64,000 bases of DNA, taken from positions 62,001 through 126,000 of the forward strand of contig DFFP01000003.1 of NCBI GenBank assembly GCA_002372275.1, given 5' to 3'. Both the position numbers and the translations under genes were made by a program. The notes beneath the pieces are model-generated. The model made no database searches. It saw only the letters and a program-made list of their open reading frames with translations, and was not told where the DNA came from. This DNA comes from Alphaproteobacteria bacterium UBA3773. GTDB taxonomy: Bacteria; Pseudomonadota; Alphaproteobacteria; RF32; CAG-239. This document shows, piece after piece, positions 43,891 to 51,623 of this stretch; position 1 is the first letter of the stretch; each line of letters opens with the position of its first letter.

Positions 43891-45938
43891 TATTTAAGCT
43901 TCCTTATATATTTTCGGCATCTTTCCTTAGCGGTTTTCCCGTCTTCGTCAGATAGTTTTTCCCAACCGACCGGCCCGGCCTTACAATAAACAGGGATTGT
44001 ATCAAACACAACCGTCATCCCGGCATATGCATCAGTTATCAAATTCTGATATTGTTGAAATCTGTTTTCCTGAGCCACCATTTCAGCCAATCCCGACATC
44101 TGTGCTTGCTCATTATCGTTTGCATTATCTTTTATCTTCTCGATTCTGTCATCAATTTCAGACGAAGCAACCTCTTTTTTAAACCGAATTAAATTCACAT
44201 ATGTTCCCGCAAGCGTTTCTCCGCGTACTTTTGCATATCTGTTTAAGTTATGTTGCCTTTCAGATTCTTCTTGCGCATTAATATCTTCACAAATTGTGCA
44301 TATACAAAGCTGAACGTCTTCGGCTTTGACCCCTTTTGAAATATCTAAGTCACACCAATTAGCGAGTTCGTCCGAAAAATAAAAAAGCCCGTTATCATCT
44401 GTGCCGGTCAATCCGCCCGGTTCCCAAGAACTATCTTCTGACTCAGCTTTTTTATGATCTTCACAATAACTCATAAATTTATCATTTAAAATACTCAGTT
44501 CTAAATTCCCGATAGCAAGTTGTAAATTATCCCTTGCCATATCCAGATCAATGGCGGCATTTTCGATCTCAATCGCAATTTTTGATCTCGTGCTGTCGCC
44601 TGCTTTATTTGATAAATCACCTATATCATCATCAACCGTTGAAGCACCCGCCTTATTTTTAATGGAATTTGCCTTATTAAAAATACTCGGAACAGTTTCA
44701 GCTAAAATACTCTCATATTTCTTTTTGGCCTCATTTCGATCTTCTTCCACGTCGGCGTTTAACTCTCCGCATATTTGGTTAAAGCATTTCTCAAACGTGT
44801 CTTCGCTTATTCTGTCATCATAATTTATCTGACACCAATTGGCCAATCCGTCTGCAAAATAAAAATTTCCGTTATCATCTGTGCCTGTCTTAAAACTATC
44901 GCCGATTGCTGCCGCGTGTCCCATTGAAACATAGTGTGAAATAAAAACATCAGAACCTATCGTATTGGCCGACGTTTTCTTAAAAGCGGACGGTGTTTTA
45001 GAGTTGGAAATTGATGGTGTTATCATTCTTGTATCTGTTCCGACCTTGCTTTTAATATTTGGATCGGTATCACTTTTTTTATCAATATTTGAAACTGCTT
45101 GATTTTTAATATTTTTTTCTGTTTCACCGTTTTCATCTGATTGTGTTTGGTTTTCGCTATCTGTTTGTGCAGAAGTCTTATTTGAAGATGGTCCGTCCTG
45201 ATTCTTCTTAAAAACACCTCCGACAGCTCCGAATGCATCTTTTGTCCCTGAGGCTAAAGATTTCTGTGTTCCGATCACATCCACATCTGAAACTTGACCA
45301 CCGAGTGTATTTAATCCCTTTTCCATTCCGGAAAGTGAGCCACCGAGGTTCACTGTTTCTTTTTGCATTGCTGCCGCACTTTGCATCACGGATTGCGGAT
45401 TACTCCAATCCGTACTTAAGGCTGTATTTATAATTTTAGTACTTGTATTATAAACCTCTTGTCCTTTTTCATAAACAGCTTTACCAGTATCATAAATTTC
45501 TTTACCTTGGTCATAAACTTTTTTACCTTCATTATAAACGTCTTTACCTTTATCAATAACGGCCTCTACTCTTTCTTTCTTTTCTTCGACCCATTTCTTC
45601 GCTTCTTCATATCTTTTCTTAAGAGCTTCTAAGCGTTTTTTTCGTTCTTCGAGCCTTGTTTTCATCTCTTCTAGCTTTGCTTTTATTTTTTGAACATCTT
45701 TCAGTTTGGCCAATGCCGCAAATTTATCACCTAAAACTTGCTTAATATTATCAATCGACATTGTTTCTTGAATCACACTTAATTTTGATTGAATCTGATT
45801 CAGTTGAGCCTCAATAGCATTGCATACAGCTTCTATATCAAGTGTCGGAAAGCCGACTGCAAAAACCTTATTGCTTGGAAACATCACCATTCCAAGCACC
45901 ATGAGCCCTAAAAATTTTGAAAAAAATGATTTTCGCAT
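43890..45938 (-). CDS. Secreted protein with heptad repeats and a duplicated Cys module, 682 aa
   Basis: A 682-residue exported protein with signal peptide (cleavage after VFA near residue 27). Residues 35-180 are coiled coil with the tandem heptads VYNEGKK VYDQGKE IYDTGKA VYEKGQE. A polar Ser/Asn/Thr-rich linker follows. Two related modules of about 140 residues then occur: one begins TDDNGNFYFADGLANWC near residue 355, the other TDDNGLFYFSDELANWC near residue 520; both continue with an IC-E-NA Cys segment and a long helix. AGGAG precedes the ATG. It directly follows virB4, the usual virB5 place. The N-terminal IEAQLNQIQSKL helix resembles TrbJ/VirB5 style. Confidence 0.68.
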   Translation of the reverse strand: MRKSFFSKFLGLMVLGMVMFPSNKVFAVGFPTLDIEAVCNAIEAQLNQIQSKLSVIQETMSIDNIKQVLGDKFAALAKLKDVQKIKAKLEEMKTRLEERKKRLEALKKRYEEAKKWVEEKKERVEAVIDKGKDVYNEGKKVYDQGKEIYDTGKAVYEKGQEVYNTSTKIINTALSTDWSNPQSVMQSAAAMQKETVNLGGSLSGMEKGLNTLGGQVSDVDVIGTQKSLASGTKDAFGAVGGVFKKNQDGPSSNKTSAQTDSENQTQSDENGETEKNIKNQAVSNIDKKSDTDPNIKSKVGTDTRMITPSISNSKTPSAFKKTSANTIGSDVFISHYVSMGHAAAIGDSFKTGTDDNGNFYFADGLANWCQINYDDRISEDTFEKCFNQICGELNADVEEDRNEAKKKYESILAETVPSIFNKANSIKNKAGASTVDDDIGDLSNKAGDSTRSKIAIEIENAAIDLDMARDNLQLAIGNLELSILNDKFMSYCEDHKKAESEDSSWEPGGLTGTDDNGLFYFSDELANWCDLDISKGVKAEDVQLCICTICEDINAQEESERQHNLNRYAKVRGETLAGTYVNLIRFKKEVASSEIDDRIEKIKDNANDNEQAQMSGLAEMVAQENRFQQYQNLITDAYAGMTVVFDTIPVYCKAGPVGWEKLSDEDGKTAKERCRKYIRKLK

Positions 45939-46017
45939 ATTGCTCTCCTTTGAAAAAAGAAGTATTATTTTTTATATTAACATAAAAATCCGTCAGCACC
46001 TACTACTTTTTAACTTT

Positions 46018-48450
46018 CTACGAAATATTTAAATATTTTGTAACAAAGTTTTCTTCGCCGTATTCCTTAATTAAACTTTCCACCAAGAGCACATTCTTTC
46101 TGCCTGAATTGTAAAGTTTCAAATACGGCCCGAGCGCCCCCAAATTCACATCTAAAATAACGGATTCCCCTGTCGCTGGACGTGAAAGTAAAATTGCATA
46201 CGGAAAATCTCTGTATGAGCGTCCGAACACAAAATCAAGCTCATTTTGCGTTAAGTTCCACGTGGCATAATCTTCCGGCATAGCTTGCGGATTTCTGAAA
46301 AAGATAATCGTTTGGCATTGACCTCTGATCACCTCACCAACCCCTAAGCGGTCGATAATATTCGGTTGTTGGAAAGCACAAAGATAGGCCTGTCTTTTTT
46401 TACGTCCTTCTTGCAGACCGATAATAAAGTGATCTCTAAACATCGGGTGCTTGAGCATCGGCGCCGTTTCATCGATCATAATCAGTGACGGCACGCCTGT
46501 TTCACCTGTTTCCGATTGAATACGGTGCATAATATAGCTGATCACGGCCGGTGCCAATGTATCATCTTCAAAAATATGCGTAAAATCGAATGCCATAAAA
46601 CGCTTTGATTTCAAGTCAAGGTTATCATTTTCCGCGTTAAAAATATTTCCGTATTGATCCGGGTTAATCCACCTGTAAATTTCGCGTCTCATATTTCCGG
46701 TCGGTGAAAAACAGCTTTTATAAAGATTTTTCATTACTCTTTCTTCTGGCCTCAAATAATCAAACGCCGTTGTCACGGCACGTGCAATTTCTCTTTCCGA
46801 TAACGCATCATCTGTTAAGGTAATAGCTTTCATCCAGCGTCTTAAAAAGGCTCTGTTTTCTTTTGTATCACTACAATCAAACGGATTTAACGACACATTT
46901 TTATCATCGCCGTCAAAACCGACATACGCCCCGCCGATCGAGCGCGTGAAAATCTCCGCACCTTTATGGCGGTCAAAGAAAAACACCTTCAAATCCGCAT
47001 GCCGCATTGCTTGACCGGCCAAAAAGGTCAAAAGTGTTGTTTTACCTTGACCGGTCGGACCGATAATACAACAGTGTGCCACAGCACCCTCATCAGGTGA
47101 AACGTGAAATTGAAAACGATAGGCCGAGCCCGAAACCGTTCTGAAAACCGTAATAGCCCCCGGCCCCCAATCTGATTTGTTAAAACCTTCAGCGGGTCTG
47201 TCAAACGAAATTGCCAGTGCCACAATTCTTGATAAATATCTGTATGTTCTTGGATATGTATCATACGTCGGAAATTGGCTGAAAAATGTCGCTTGTGTCA
47301 CCCAACCCTCACGAACGGGCGTGACCGAAAACGTACGACAAATACGCTGAACTTCACTTTCGCCATAATCCAGTTCTTCTTTTGTCTGTCCTCTGATCAT
47401 CACACTCATCGAATATTCGGTTAAGGATTGATAATTGGCATCACTTGCTTCCGTTGCCGAAAGTGCTTCACTGTATTGTTCCAAAACAGTCGGAGAAAAG
47501 TTTGTCACAGCGGCCATTCTTTGTTGTTGAATTAAAAGCATTCTGGCTTGCGGTCTGAAAATCGGTCGAACATTGTGCATCAAAACAAGCTCACAATCCA
47601 TTGAAAGCAATGATACAATCATACTTTCATCCATATAATCGCCGGTGGTTCTAATCCCCATCACGATTTCATATAAATCTTTATCGCCCGAGAAAAAGTG
47701 TATAATACCTTTTTCTTTTGTAAAATGGATATGGTCAGCGGTAAGCATTTCGTTGAGCTCCGAGCCAACCGCGTGTCTGACCTTTGCCTCCGGTTTTGAA
47801 ACCGGGCTGCATAATCTTGAAAAAACATAAAACGGGCTGTCGGTGGCTTTGCTGTTTTCTGTTTCATGCATCTGAAAAACGCCGTATTCCCCGAGTGTTG
47901 CAATCACGGTCTGACACGCATAATTTAAGTCTTTTAAGGCATCTTTTCTGTCGGCCACACTTAAAATCATATAGTGCGTATTATGATAAACTCTGTCCAT
48001 ATTCGCATACCAAACTTCAGACACAGCTTCCAAAACATCGTTATTAAAGTTGCCTTGCTCCATTTCTTGCGGTGTTTTTTCCCTAATTGTAATCACCCGA
48101 CAAATAATCGAAAGCTCCGACAAACTGTCGATGGTTTGTTTTCTGGCTTCCATCATCGAATAAATTTTCTCAGGCGTTGCCGACCCGAAATCCGAACCTT
48201 CAATTCGAAAAACTCTGGCATACGATCCATTTGTACACTTAATGGTCATTCCGTCTTCCATCAAACTTGCAAACGGCAAAAAGTCCGAAACGCGAGATTC
48301 TCTGGGAGTCGGTAAAACCCAATTTCCGAAACGTGTGGCGAGCAAAACGGCAAATGCCGTGGCTGACAAAATACCAATCACGGCGATCATAACTTCAAAA
48401 TTGCTTAACCCTTCTGCAAAAAGGGTTGTAAAATCAAAACTAGGGTTCAA
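46018..48450 (-). CDS. virB4: VirB4-family secretion ATPase
   Basis: An 810-residue ATPase of the VirB4/TrbE/CagE family. One membrane segment lies at about residues 20-42. Walker A is GPTGQGKTT near residue 460, followed by the typical FFFDRHKGAEIFTRSIGG and LNPFDC. Walker B is LIMIDET near 655, with the family's EGRKKRQAYLCAFQQ after it. VirB4 powers pilus biogenesis and substrate transfer at the inner membrane. Length fits the family. Its start overlaps virB3 by 11 bp, the same coupling as in classical virB operons. Confidence 0.93.
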   Translation of the reverse strand: MNPSFDFTTLFAEGLSNFEVMIAVIGILSATAFAVLLATRFGNWVLPTPRESRVSDFLPFASLMEDGMTIKCTNGSYARVFRIEGSDFGSATPEKIYSMMEARKQTIDSLSELSIICRVITIREKTPQEMEQGNFNNDVLEAVSEVWYANMDRVYHNTHYMILSVADRKDALKDLNYACQTVIATLGEYGVFQMHETENSKATDSPFYVFSRLCSPVSKPEAKVRHAVGSELNEMLTADHIHFTKEKGIIHFFSGDKDLYEIVMGIRTTGDYMDESMIVSLLSMDCELVLMHNVRPIFRPQARMLLIQQQRMAAVTNFSPTVLEQYSEALSATEASDANYQSLTEYSMSVMIRGQTKEELDYGESEVQRICRTFSVTPVREGWVTQATFFSQFPTYDTYPRTYRYLSRIVALAISFDRPAEGFNKSDWGPGAITVFRTVSGSAYRFQFHVSPDEGAVAHCCIIGPTGQGKTTLLTFLAGQAMRHADLKVFFFDRHKGAEIFTRSIGGAYVGFDGDDKNVSLNPFDCSDTKENRAFLRRWMKAITLTDDALSEREIARAVTTAFDYLRPEERVMKNLYKSCFSPTGNMRREIYRWINPDQYGNIFNAENDNLDLKSKRFMAFDFTHIFEDDTLAPAVISYIMHRIQSETGETGVPSLIMIDETAPMLKHPMFRDHFIIGLQEGRKKRQAYLCAFQQPNIIDRLGVGEVIRGQCQTIIFFRNPQAMPEDYATWNLTQNELDFVFGRSYRDFPYAILLSRPATGESVILDVNLGALGPYLKLYNSGRKNVLLVESLIKEYGEENFVTKYLNIS

Positions 48451-48730
48451 ATTTACTTCCTCCTTCGGGATATAAATTTTGCGTAGCCTTAAATGTTTGC
48501 CCGAACGCCTGAATCATTGTTGACAAATGAGGTTCTTTCACGCCCCATCCGATAAAAACCAAATGCAAACAAACAATAGAAATAACAAAGAGCAAAGGGT
48601 TAATATCTGCCATTCCGACAGCCATAAACATCACAGGCGTCTGAATACCGGCACTCAAAAGAGCCGGCAAAACAGGCGCCCAAAAAATTTTCGGTGGCTG
48701 TGCGACAGCCTTTAAAATCATATCCCTCAT
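48440..48730 (-). CDS. virB3: VirB3-like inner-membrane protein
   Basis: A 96-residue protein with two adjacent membrane segments (about 20-38 and 46-64) and a polar C-terminus (KEPHLSTMIQAFGQTF). The size, the -KA-AQPP- opening, the double membrane span and the overlap with virB4 are typical of VirB3, which sits between pilin and VirB4 and is sometimes fused to VirB4. The sequence itself is short, so the call leans on context. No clear Shine-Dalgarno sequence precedes the ATG. Confidence 0.78.
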   Translation of the reverse strand: MRDMILKAVAQPPKIFWAPVLPALLSAGIQTPVMFMAVGMADINPLLFVISIVCLHLVFIGWGVKEPHLSTMIQAFGQTFKATQNLYPEGGSKFEP

Positions 48731-48826
48731 TTTTTATCTTTTATCTTACTTCCCTTTCCGTATTCACATAATAATCATAAAACTTTTTCCATCGCAAGGT
48801 TTATTTTTCATTTTACCTTTACATAA

Positions 48827-50266
48827 TTAATGTCCGCCCATCTGTCCCATAATACCTTGAACGGTTTCCAAACCCTTTTCAGCTGTCGTTACGGCAATAT
48901 CGGCATCTCTGGTAGCGCGCGCCCCCTGACTAAGTGCATTAGTTGTTGTCCCAAGATTCTTACCTAAATTTTCATTAGATGTATTCACATCTTGATTGAA
49001 CTGTGCTGCTCCCGTTGCAACTGAATTTGCGCCTGTCGGATTTGAATCCGGATTTGTTGCCGCAATCGTTGCTAAAGCACCGACACTATTGGCAGCGCCG
49101 CCTAACCCCGCAAGTGTCGTTTGTGCACCGACTGTTACACTTGTCGCCGCACCACTGGCAGCTCCGGCCACATTTTGAAGACCTGCCAAAACATCATGAA
49201 TATTTTCTGCATTTCCTAAACCTTTCATTGCATCCACAACATTTTTACCACCACTTACAAGAGCTGCACCTGTTGACACTGCCCCCACACCTGCGGTCAC
49301 TGCACCCGCCACAAAGTTTGCGGTTTGTGTGAAACCATTTACAATATCCCCAAAAATCTGTGCACCTGTTTTCACGCATTTACCTTTATTCATTTTACCA
49401 CTACATTGCTCCTGCGTTACAACGGGATTACCATTCGCATCAGTTGAACAAACAGGCCTTGTTCCATCAGCTCTCCAAGCCCCGGCGCCACCCGACGGCG
49501 GGCATCCGGCATTTGTAAAAGCACTCATATTTTTCATTGCTGAACTATTTAACATATCTTCCGGATTCAAAGCTGCCTGTGCACCCGCATCAGGCAACAA
49601 AAGTGCCAATTGTTCATCTTCACACCCTTCCTCCCCGTTACACGAGGGTCCACCTTGTCCTTTTCCATTCATTGCAGCATTAATCTCGTCACCGCTTGTT
49701 CCTTGGACAACCGCATACTGCGTATCTAAAAAGTTCTTAAAATCCATTTCTGTTTGGCTTGCTACCTGAATCGTCCCTTTGCCTGAAAAATATTCCAAAA
49801 ACGGAAACATCAACGAGAGCAAACAAAGACTGATCATAATGTACCCTAAATGTTTGTAGCTGACCTTGTTAAAAATTGCCAAAACTGCAAACATCACAAG
49901 TCCGAAACCGGCAATCACATAAACAATCCGCCTTAAATCCACAAGTGTTGAATATATTTTAGCTTTCAGAATAGCAAAAATATTTGCATTACCTGTACCT
50001 GTACCTGTCCCCGAAGATGATGACTCATATGTCCTTGTGTCATTTCTTATTGCAAAATTTGTTTCGGGATGTGCATCCATATATTCATTTGAATACGGGC
50101 CATATACAAACTCTCCACTGGTGCTGTTGGAAGTTTGATTAGATGACGAAGTCTGAGGAACAACACCCCAACCGGTATCTACAGCCTGAACATTATTCGG
50201 GGCTAAAACAAAAGAAAACAATATGCTTAGCATAGCAATACTTAAAAATTTCATCATCTTTTTCAT
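48827..50266 (-). CDS. Extended VirB2-like protein, 479 aa
   Basis: A 479-residue exported protein with signal peptide (cleavage after VQA near residue 28). Two membrane segments at about 110-135 and 142-163 are closely related to those of the two small pilin genes upstream: AGFGLVMFAVLAIFNKV matches GGFGLVGLATLAIFGKI of the 129-aa pilin. Unlike those, about 300 residues follow: a Cys-containing stretch (GGPSCNGEEGCEDEQ; CPPSGG; CSGKMNKGKC) and an Ala/Gly-rich helical part with weakly hydrophobic segments (FVAGAVTAGVGAVSTGAAL). It may be a minor tip or anchoring subunit, or replace part of VirB6. GGAGG lies upstream of the ATG. Confidence 0.72.
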   Translation of the reverse strand: MKKMMKFLSIAMLSILFSFVLAPNNVQAVDTGWGVVPQTSSSNQTSNSTSGEFVYGPYSNEYMDAHPETNFAIRNDTRTYESSSSGTGTGTGNANIFAILKAKIYSTLVDLRRIVYVIAGFGLVMFAVLAIFNKVSYKHLGYIMISLCLLSLMFPFLEYFSGKGTIQVASQTEMDFKNFLDTQYAVVQGTSGDEINAAMNGKGQGGPSCNGEEGCEDEQLALLLPDAGAQAALNPEDMLNSSAMKNMSAFTNAGCPPSGGAGAWRADGTRPVCSTDANGNPVVTQEQCSGKMNKGKCVKTGAQIFGDIVNGFTQTANFVAGAVTAGVGAVSTGAALVSGGKNVVDAMKGLGNAENIHDVLAGLQNVAGAASGAATSVTVGAQTTLAGLGGAANSVGALATIAATNPDSNPTGANSVATGAAQFNQDVNTSNENLGKNLGTTTNALSQGARATRDADIAVTTAEKGLETVQGIMGQMGGH

Positions 50267-50283
50267 AGCACCCTCCTTTTAAA

Positions 50284-50634
50284 TTACTTTAAGGTGTCCG
50301 AAATACCTTTGACTGTCACATTTGCGCCTGTTCCGGCCGTCATATAATTTAAGATTCCGGCCGTTGCCGCAATCACCACCACCCCGATAATAATAGCAGC
50401 GAGCCACTTCCAGTTTAACGCCCCGAAAAGCCCCGTAATGGCGACTGCAATAATACCAAAACCGGCGGATGCAAAAATAACCGTTTTCATTCCGCTGAAA
50501 ATTTCCGCACCGGTACTTGTCAAATTTTCAAATACAGCATATGAATCTACTGCACATAAAATCGAAGAAATCGCAAAAACAGTAATGCCTGCGAAAACAT
50601 ATTTTTTGAGTTTCTTAAAATTTATATTCAGCAT
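50284..50634 (-). CDS. virB2: VirB2/TrbC-like pilin, second copy
   Basis: A 116-residue protein with an N-terminal signal-like segment (YVFAGITVFAISSILC) and two further membrane segments typical of VirB2/TrbC pilins: MKTVIFASAGFGIIAVAITG and LAAIIIGVVVIAATAGILNY. The central polar turn FGALNWKW aligns with FGKIKWPW of the next copy. Cleaved VirB2 packs as two-helix subunits in the conjugative-type pilus. AAGGA precedes the ATG. It lies between the other two VirB2-like genes. Confidence 0.8.
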   Translation of the reverse strand: MLNINFKKLKKYVFAGITVFAISSILCAVDSYAVFENLTSTGAEIFSGMKTVIFASAGFGIIAVAITGLFGALNWKWLAAIIIGVVVIAATAGILNYMTAGTGANVTVKGISDTLK

Positions 50635-50658
50635 TTTTCTTTCCTTTTCTTAAATTTT

Positions 50659-50690
50659 GTGAAGAACCCCTCCGAAGAGAGGTTCTTCAC
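50659..50690. other. Intergenic stem-loop between pilin genes
   Basis: GTGAAGAACC (from 50659) pairs with GGTTCTTCAC (to 50690), extended by CCTC/GAG. No T tract follows on either strand, so it looks like an RNA-processing or stabilising hairpin between two pilin cistrons, rather than a terminator. Confidence 0.6.
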
Positions 50691-50699
50691 TAAGAGCCA

Positions 50700-51089
50700 T
50701 TAATTCAAGACAGTTGCACCGGAGGAGCTTGAACCTGAGAATGTATCAGCTAAACCGCCTTGTCCTGTCGTTGTAACATTATCACCTGTGGCGTAAGAAA
50801 TGAGCGCACCGGCAGCTGCCAAAACACCAAGACCGACGGCGAGTGCACCGAACCAAGGCCATTTGATTTTTCCGAAAATAGCAAGTGTTGCTAAACCGAC
50901 CAAACCGAAACCGCCGACAACGAATACAATGGTACGAACAGCTTTAAAGACATTGGCTGATTTTTGAATAGCCAGACCAACAACTGACTGAGATGTTGCA
51001 CCTTGTGCGAACGCATCACCTGTCATGGCAAGTGTCAAAACAAGTGCTAAGCTAAAAAGCGTCCACAAATTATTTTTTAAGATTTTCAT
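50700..51089 (-). CDS. virB2: VirB2/TrbC-like major pilin, first gene of secretion operon
   Basis: A 129-residue prepilin. The start at 51089 is fixed by AAGGAG at 7 bases and by the signal peptide (NNLWTLFSLALVLTLAMTGD, cleavage after AFA near residue 27). The mature protein has two membrane segments: VRTIVFVVGGFGLVGLATLA and FGALAVGLGVLAAAGALISY, with the polar turn FGKIKWPW between them, the VirB2/TrbC plan. The tail is Gly/Ser/Thr-rich. As first gene after the promoter region and followed by a stabilising hairpin, it is the best candidate for the major pilin. Confidence 0.83.
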   Translation of the reverse strand: MKILKNNLWTLFSLALVLTLAMTGDAFAQGATSQSVVGLAIQKSANVFKAVRTIVFVVGGFGLVGLATLAIFGKIKWPWFGALAVGLGVLAAAGALISYATGDNVTTTGQGGLADTFSGSSSSGATVLN

Positions 51090-51108
51090 ATAAGTTCTCC
51101 TTATAAAC

Positions 51109-51144
51109 TTTGTTAACAAAATTTTCTATACAACTTTATTGTAT
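51109..51144 (-). promoter_or_regulatory. Two palindromes at the start of the secretion operon
   Basis: TTTGTTAACAAA (51109-51120) is a perfect 12-bp palindrome 20 bp before the virB2 start codon. ATACAA-CTTTA-TTGTAT (51128-51144) is a second inverted repeat that overlaps a TACAAT -10 candidate on the minus strand. Both are typical operator shapes. The remaining intergenic region (51145-51623) is AT-rich and holds repeat copies, but I see no convincing -35. Confidence 0.45.
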
Positions 51145-51320
51145 CAATTTTTTTCGAAATTAGCGAGTCTTTTTTTGTCGTCTTAAAAATACTTAACATA
51201 TTGATTTATATGCAAAATATTTTCATGTAACAAAAAATTCATACTCACTTTTTCTCCAAAATAACAGATTTACTATAAAATGTAATGGTTAAAACATACT
51301 TAAAACCATCCCCCGTTTTC

Positions 51321-51362
51321 TGTCCCCTCTGAGCACAGCTCAGCTGTGCGAGTTAGGGGTCC
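51321..51362. repeat. Palindromic repeat, related to family P
   Basis: CCCCT (51324-51328) and AGGGG (51355-51359) form an outer stem and GCACAGC/GCTGTGC an inner stem with a TCA loop. It has the same two-stem form as the copies at 14573 and 23169 but a different sequence. It lies in the divergent region between the secretion and pilus operons. Confidence 0.6.
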
Positions 51363-51420
51363 TTAAAAAAAACGTCACTTAAGAGCGAGTGAAACAAGCG
51401 TCTGGGTCCATTCCTTTTTT

Positions 51421-51463
51421 ATCCTCTTTCTCGTCACCTTTAGGCTTGTCCCGAAGGTCCACA
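51421..51463. repeat. Dispersed repeat R, diverged copy 3
   Basis: CGTCACCTTTAGGCTTGTCCC followed by GAAGGTCCA corresponds to CGTCACC-T-AA-GCTCGTCCCGAGAGTCCA of copies 1 and 2. It follows TCCATTCC, a word also near the other copies. Confidence 0.55.
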
Positions 51464-51623
51464 CTTTAAGTCATTACATTTATTTTAAAAAAAAATCCAT
51501 TAACGCAATTTTAACACAATCTGTTGTAGTTTAAGTGAAAGATGTTGTTCTCTGAAACAGCTTAATCCCTTTTTTTATAAGGTGTTTTAAGGTTTCGGAG
51601 CATAAAGGAGTCATATATAAACA

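Noticed and set aside
24438..51089. Dot/Icm (type IVB) secretion system because of the repeat-rich VirB10/DotG-like protein
   Set aside because: VirB8, VirB9, VirB4 and VirB11 motifs and the gene order fit the virB (type IVA) plan; no DotA, DotL, DotC or Icm-specific genes are recognised.
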